A DNA stretch of 48,210 nt from Bacteroidia bacterium (GTDB lineage Bacteria > Bacteroidota > Bacteroidia > AKYH767-A > OLB10): the NCBI GenBank assembly GCA_020847635.1, contig JADLBQ010000009.1, positions 1 through 48,210 of the forward strand, written 5' to 3'. Shown here one piece after another: positions 45,257 through 48,210 of this stretch (position 1 is its first letter; every line of letters begins with the position of its first letter). The notes beneath the pieces were generated by a model. That model was given only the letters and a program-made list of their open reading frames with translations. It ran no database searches and had not been told where the DNA came from. Position numbers and translations under genes: made by a program.

Positions 45257-45736
45257 ATGGAAGCCAGATCAACAGACACAAAAACTTTTCAATTGACCGA
45301 CAATGGGCAATTATTAGGTGAGCTGATTTACAAAAATTTGTTTTCTGATAAAGCCGTGATCAGATTGACAAACTCAGAAGAGTATGAGATTAAGCCTGTC
45401 GGAATTTTCGGTACAAGTATTACAGTGACAAAAAACGAAACAGAAATTGCCAGTTTGAAAATGAACTGGCGTGGCCAGATTGTGATTTCATTTCAAGACG
45501 GGCAAGCATTTATATTGAAGGCAAAAGGTACATTTTACAATAAATTTATTATTGAAAATAAAGACGAAGAAAGAATGATTCAGTTTGATCCACAATTTAA
45601 TTGGAGTAAATTTAACCTGAACTATGAAATTTCGTTTGACAAAAAGCCGGATGATATTTTATTTATTTTACTCGGTGTATATGCTTCCAATTATTTTATT
45701 GCTACCATGACAGGGGTGGTTGCATGTACCGTGTAA
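45257..45736 (+). CDS. Protein of unknown function with C-terminal hydrophobic helix
   Basis: The 159-residue protein consists of beta-strand-rich sequence in the first 130 residues (QLTDNGQLLGELIYKN, YEIKPVGIFGTSITVTK) and one hydrophobic helix at the end (LFILLGVYASNYFIATMTG). There is no signal peptide. I do not recognise the family; the pattern resembles LURP/tubby-like beta barrels with a tail anchor, which is only an impression. It is the last intact gene before the decayed region. Confidence 0.65.
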   Translation: MEARSTDTKTFQLTDNGQLLGELIYKNLFSDKAVIRLTNSEEYEIKPVGIFGTSITVTKNETEIASLKMNWRGQIVISFQDGQAFILKAKGTFYNKFIIENKDEERMIQFDPQFNWSKFNLNYEISFDKKPDDILFILLGVYASNYFIATMTGVVACTV

Positions 45737-45879
45737 ACAGCAGGATCATATTAAGTACTAATTCAGGCTGCCGGTTCACAAGTGGAAAACAAGAGTAAGG
45801 ATTTTAGAATTGCATTGCTTAGTTAAAACAGAATAATTGTCAATGTAATTTTTAACCATCTTAAATGTAAAGATTAGCT

Positions 45880-46940
45880 ATGAAATCACTATTTGTCAGT
45901 CTAAGTATCCTTATCGTCTTATCATCTTTAAAACTATTATCGATTACAGAAAAAGTTAGCATGATATGTTTTCAGAACACTCAGCTGGAACTGGTCTTGA
46001 ATACGGAGTTAGCTAAAAAAACAAGTAAATTGATCCACTTGTACGCTTCAGTTCTTAATTTTAAGCAAGGCAACCACCTGGTACTTTAACAGATGAGAAA
46101 TCTCATGTCCTTCAAAGAAGAAAGCCAGGTTTGGATAGATGAATATCCTGATCTGAAATCTAATCTTGCCGATGAGTTTAAAATTGCGGATAAGACAATA
46201 GGAATTATCGATCATTACAGTAACTAGGAATAATACTCATCCGTTTATTTAGTAATTCAGGCTGTAATAGAAAACCAGGCTTTGTAGAATGAAATTGCCC
46301 GTATATTTAATTGTTACAGTGATGTCTTTGATACCCATTTTGAAAAATACTACCGCCTTTCCCCGGACTATTTTATAGAAAAATAAGATCAGTGTCAGAT
46401 CTGTATTGACTTCAGTAATGTATTGGTTTAACACTACCAGAAAAATTAATAACTCACTTTAACTGGATTGCTAAACAGGCAGAGAAACTGCTTACCAACA
46501 GCAACTCGGAAGACTATTTAAATTATTGCCAGACCACCAATAAGGTCATGGGTTAGGATTCTATAAACACCACAGATAATGCTACACCTTTTTAACGTAA
46601 TCATTTCAGTAAAACGAAATCACACCTAACATTACTGCGCTGGCTAAACAGAAAGGGTTCGATTTTTCAGAAAGATTAGGATGAAAATTCCGTTCTTTCA
46701 GTCATACCCGTTTCTGAAAGCTAAGGACGCTACCAGTGGGGTATCTGGAGGGCTAAAGGTGGAAATGTTATTCACAAAGCGTATGCCCCCTGAGACAAGA
46801 CTTTATTGTTACTTATAAAAACAATAATACCGGTATTTGCTATGCTGCCAGTATCATTCTTTACCACTTCAACCAGCCGAAATACAGTTTGGCTGCCAGC
46901 AGCCAAATTATATAATTTTGCTGTCAGACAAAAAACATGA
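45880..46940 (+). pseudogene. Decayed gene of unrecognised family
   Basis: Protein-like sequence continues in one frame from ATG 45880, where the start resembles a signal or membrane segment (MKSLFVSLSILIVLSSLKLL). It is broken by stops at 46087, 46225, 46231, 46285 and 46384. A frame change near 46410-46420 links to a second frame with LPEKLITHFNWIAKQAEKLL, QWGIWRAKGGNVIHKAY and WLPAAKLYNFAVRQKT, which has stops at 46554, 46593, 46677, 46722 and 46791. The last stop (46938-46940) overlaps the ATG of the next decayed gene by 4 bp, as in an intact operon. I cannot name the family. The start and the joining of the two halves are uncertain. Confidence 0.55.
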
Positions 46941-47874
46941 AAGAGTGGAAACAAATAGCAATAATTCAGAAGTTTATTTCCTGCTTGCCCCTCAGCAATC
47001 AAATCAATTACTTGTTTTAAAAGTATATTACTTAAGGTGTAAATCTGACAGATGAGTATTTCTTTGACTGGCTTGTACATGTACGGAATCTTCTCTGCAG
47101 TATTCAGAAATATTCAGGTAAAATATTCCTTTAACTTGTCTGGAAATCAGAACTAGCTGGTATCCGATTTTGGCTGTCAGTTGCTTCCTGACTGGTTCTG
47201 ACAAAGTTTATTTAGTTGACACCTCCTTACTGACTTAAAAAAAGCGATTACAAATTACATTACATAAATTTCTTGAATGTAACAATGCTGGCCGGTTAAC
47301 AGACTAAGTTAACATTCTGCCCGAACGGTTAGAAGTCATTACAAGTCTACTAACTGACTTTGACAAACTTTCTTTGGTAGATGTATTGCAAAAATTGAAT
47401 ATTATTTATCTCATTGGAGATGCAGGAAAACATCCATTAAGGAATAATTCCATTGACTTGCTAGGCTCAAATAACACTTTTGAACATATTTATCCTGACA
47501 TACGGATTCCCATTCTTATTGAGTTTAAACAGGTTGGAAAAAGAAAGGGTGGAGTAATGTCACACTTCATTGATATGTCAGACCACCTTGTGCATTCAGA
47601 CAAGTCAATTAATATTTACAATTTTCTTCAGTTCTCCGACAGACCGTGGAAATAGATTGGCAACACCATTCAGCCACAAAGCAGAATGAGAATTTATGCT
47701 TATAAGCGGATTTATCCTGATCTGAAGATTCTCATTTCGAAAGAATCATTCAGAAATGGAAACATAGACGAACTGAAAACAGTTTCACTAGCTGAAAAAT
47801 TTGCTAACAAACCACCTGCATAAATTGCTATAAGCCATTGCTATTTCATTTCTGATATGAATGGCATCAGTTAA
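46937..47874 (+). pseudogene. Decayed SAM-dependent methyltransferase gene
   Basis: About 312 codons of a class I methyltransferase can be read. It starts MKEWKQIAIIQKFISCLPLS at 46937, then GVNLTDEYFFDWLVHVRNLL, the SAM motif region LEIRTSWYPILAVSCFL, LPERLEVITSLL, YLIGDAGKHPLRNNSIDLLG, FEHIYPDIRIPIL, HFIDMSDHLVHSDKSINIYN, and an end at ISHCYFISDM. Six in-frame stops interrupt it (47018, 47033, 47236, 47305, 47653, 47821). One frameshift near 47118-47122 fits loss of one A from a short A-run (GGTAAAATATT). The terminal TAA is 47872-47874. The middle part alone is open from 47308 to 47652. Methyltransferases of this type often sit in polysaccharide loci; the substrate is unknown. Confidence 0.82.
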
Positions 47875-48069
47875 TATGAAACAAAAGCACATACTGCCGG
47901 CAAAGCCTGTTGCTTGCAGAAAGTGTATGGTAAATTCATGTGTTGTTTCCTGTTTTATTTTTGTGCTGCTGACCGGTTAGTAATTTGAAGTCTCAGCCTT
48001 TGCCAGTATGTCTATCATTAGCAGGAAGTATCGGTTAATACAAAAAGAGGAACAAAAGGAAAGTTGATC

Positions 48070-48210
48070 ATGGAATTCAAAATCAGACCATGGAAAATGT
48101 CAGACCTGGCTAGTTTGGTCAGATATGCTAACAATGTGAATATCGCAAAAAATCTGACTGATCAGTTTCCCTATCCTTATACTGAAACAGACGGCAGAGC
48201 ATTTATTGAA
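48070..48210 (+). CDS. GNAT-family N-acetyltransferase, N-terminal part (cut by window edge)
   Basis: The last 47 codons of the window open with MEFKIRPWKMSDLASLVRYA, then NNVNIAKNLTDQFPYPYT, the usual first strand and helices of RimJ/RimL-like GNAT acetyltransferases (a variant of the RPWxxxDAxxLxxYANNxxI pattern). The acetyl-CoA motif would lie beyond the window. A purine-rich stretch (AAAAAGAGGAACAAAAGGAAAG) with possible ribosome site lies just upstream. Confidence 0.8.
   Translation, partial: MEFKIRPWKMSDLASLVRYANNVNIAKNLTDQFPYPYTETDGRAFIE

Noticed and set aside
46837-47055. A 72-residue ORF
   Set aside because: It is in a different frame from the two decayed genes that cover the same region and has no recognisable features.
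47374-47655. Intact small gene of 93 residues
   Set aside because: It is only the open middle piece of the decayed methyltransferase; the family pattern continues across its stop and upstream of its start.
45880-47874. Stop-codon recoding or alternative genetic code instead of gene decay
   Set aside because: All three stop codons occur inside the frames together with frameshifts, while every neighbouring gene uses them normally as stops.
47876-47980. A 34-codon ORF with Cys-rich C-terminus
   Set aside because: It is very short, in a decayed region, and its codon content and product look random.

Overview
The window looks like chromosomal DNA of a Bacteroidota bacterium, probably of the Chitinophagales/Sphingobacteriales/Cytophagales type. 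Supporting evidence: a large surface protein with a type IX secretion (T9SS) C-terminal sorting domain; the rpmB/rpmG/DUF4295/ftsY neighbourhood; a CzcA pump fused to its own TolC-like channel; and promoters of the Bacteroidota form TTG-N19-TAnnTTTG. No rRNA, tRNA, CRISPR array, insertion sequence or phage genes were recognised. The organism assignment is inference from gene content.

Layout. (1) 1-6833, minus strand: heavy-metal resistance genes, with a P-type ATPase cut by the window edge, a secreted HMA protein, a CzcB-like adaptor lipoprotein, a CzcA-TolC fusion and a Cys-rich small protein. (2) 7528-11019, plus strand: a CuA subunit, a heme-copper catalytic subunit, a SenC/SCO protein and a methyltransferase. 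The catalytic subunit has Asn where oxygen reductases of this type have the cross-linked Tyr, so I read this as an sNOR-type nitric oxide reductase operon rather than an oxidase. (3) 11029-13912: divergent tyrosine phenol-lyase and tryptophanase. (4) 14063-15530: a U32/TrhP-type tRNA hydroxylation protein with an overlapping ferredoxin gene. (5) 15892-19621: an unusual cbb3-type oxidase (CcoN with a long N-terminal extension, CcoO fused to an extra cytochrome c domain) followed by three small unrecognised genes. (6) 19995-21761: a RIC/ScdA di-iron repair protein, a small lipoprotein and an azurin lipoprotein. (7) 21908-23109: DUF488 and MgtC-like genes. (8) 23332-33681: ten plus-strand genes for nucleotide-sugar synthesis (UDP-GlcA, UDP-Xyl, Wbp-type di-N-acetylated uronate, TviB/TviC-type sugar, UDP-Gal, dTDP-4-keto-6-deoxyglucose) ending in a CpsB-type phosphatase, with no glycosyltransferase, flippase or polymerase. 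(9) 33678-38058: DinB-like protein, beta carbonic anhydrase, malate dehydrogenase, RlpA, an unknown and RlmB. (10) 38116-41877: the T9SS surface protein and a small membrane protein. (11) 42028-45736: rpmB, an exported M24 aminopeptidase, rpmG, DUF4295, ftsY and an unknown. (12) 45880-47874: two decayed genes in tandem, the second a SAM methyltransferase with six in-frame stops and one frameshift. The start of a GNAT acetyltransferase runs off the right end.

How it fits together. The most notable theme is respiration and nitric oxide handling between 7.5 and 21.8 kb. A CuA-containing NO-reductase candidate, a low-oxygen C-type oxidase, a blue-copper electron carrier and a nitrosative-damage repair protein lie within 14 kb, close to copper/divalent metal export genes and a copper chaperone. 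This would suit a facultative bacterium living at low oxygen where NO is present. No nitrite reductase or nitrous oxide reductase gene is visible, so a complete denitrification pathway is not supported by this window.
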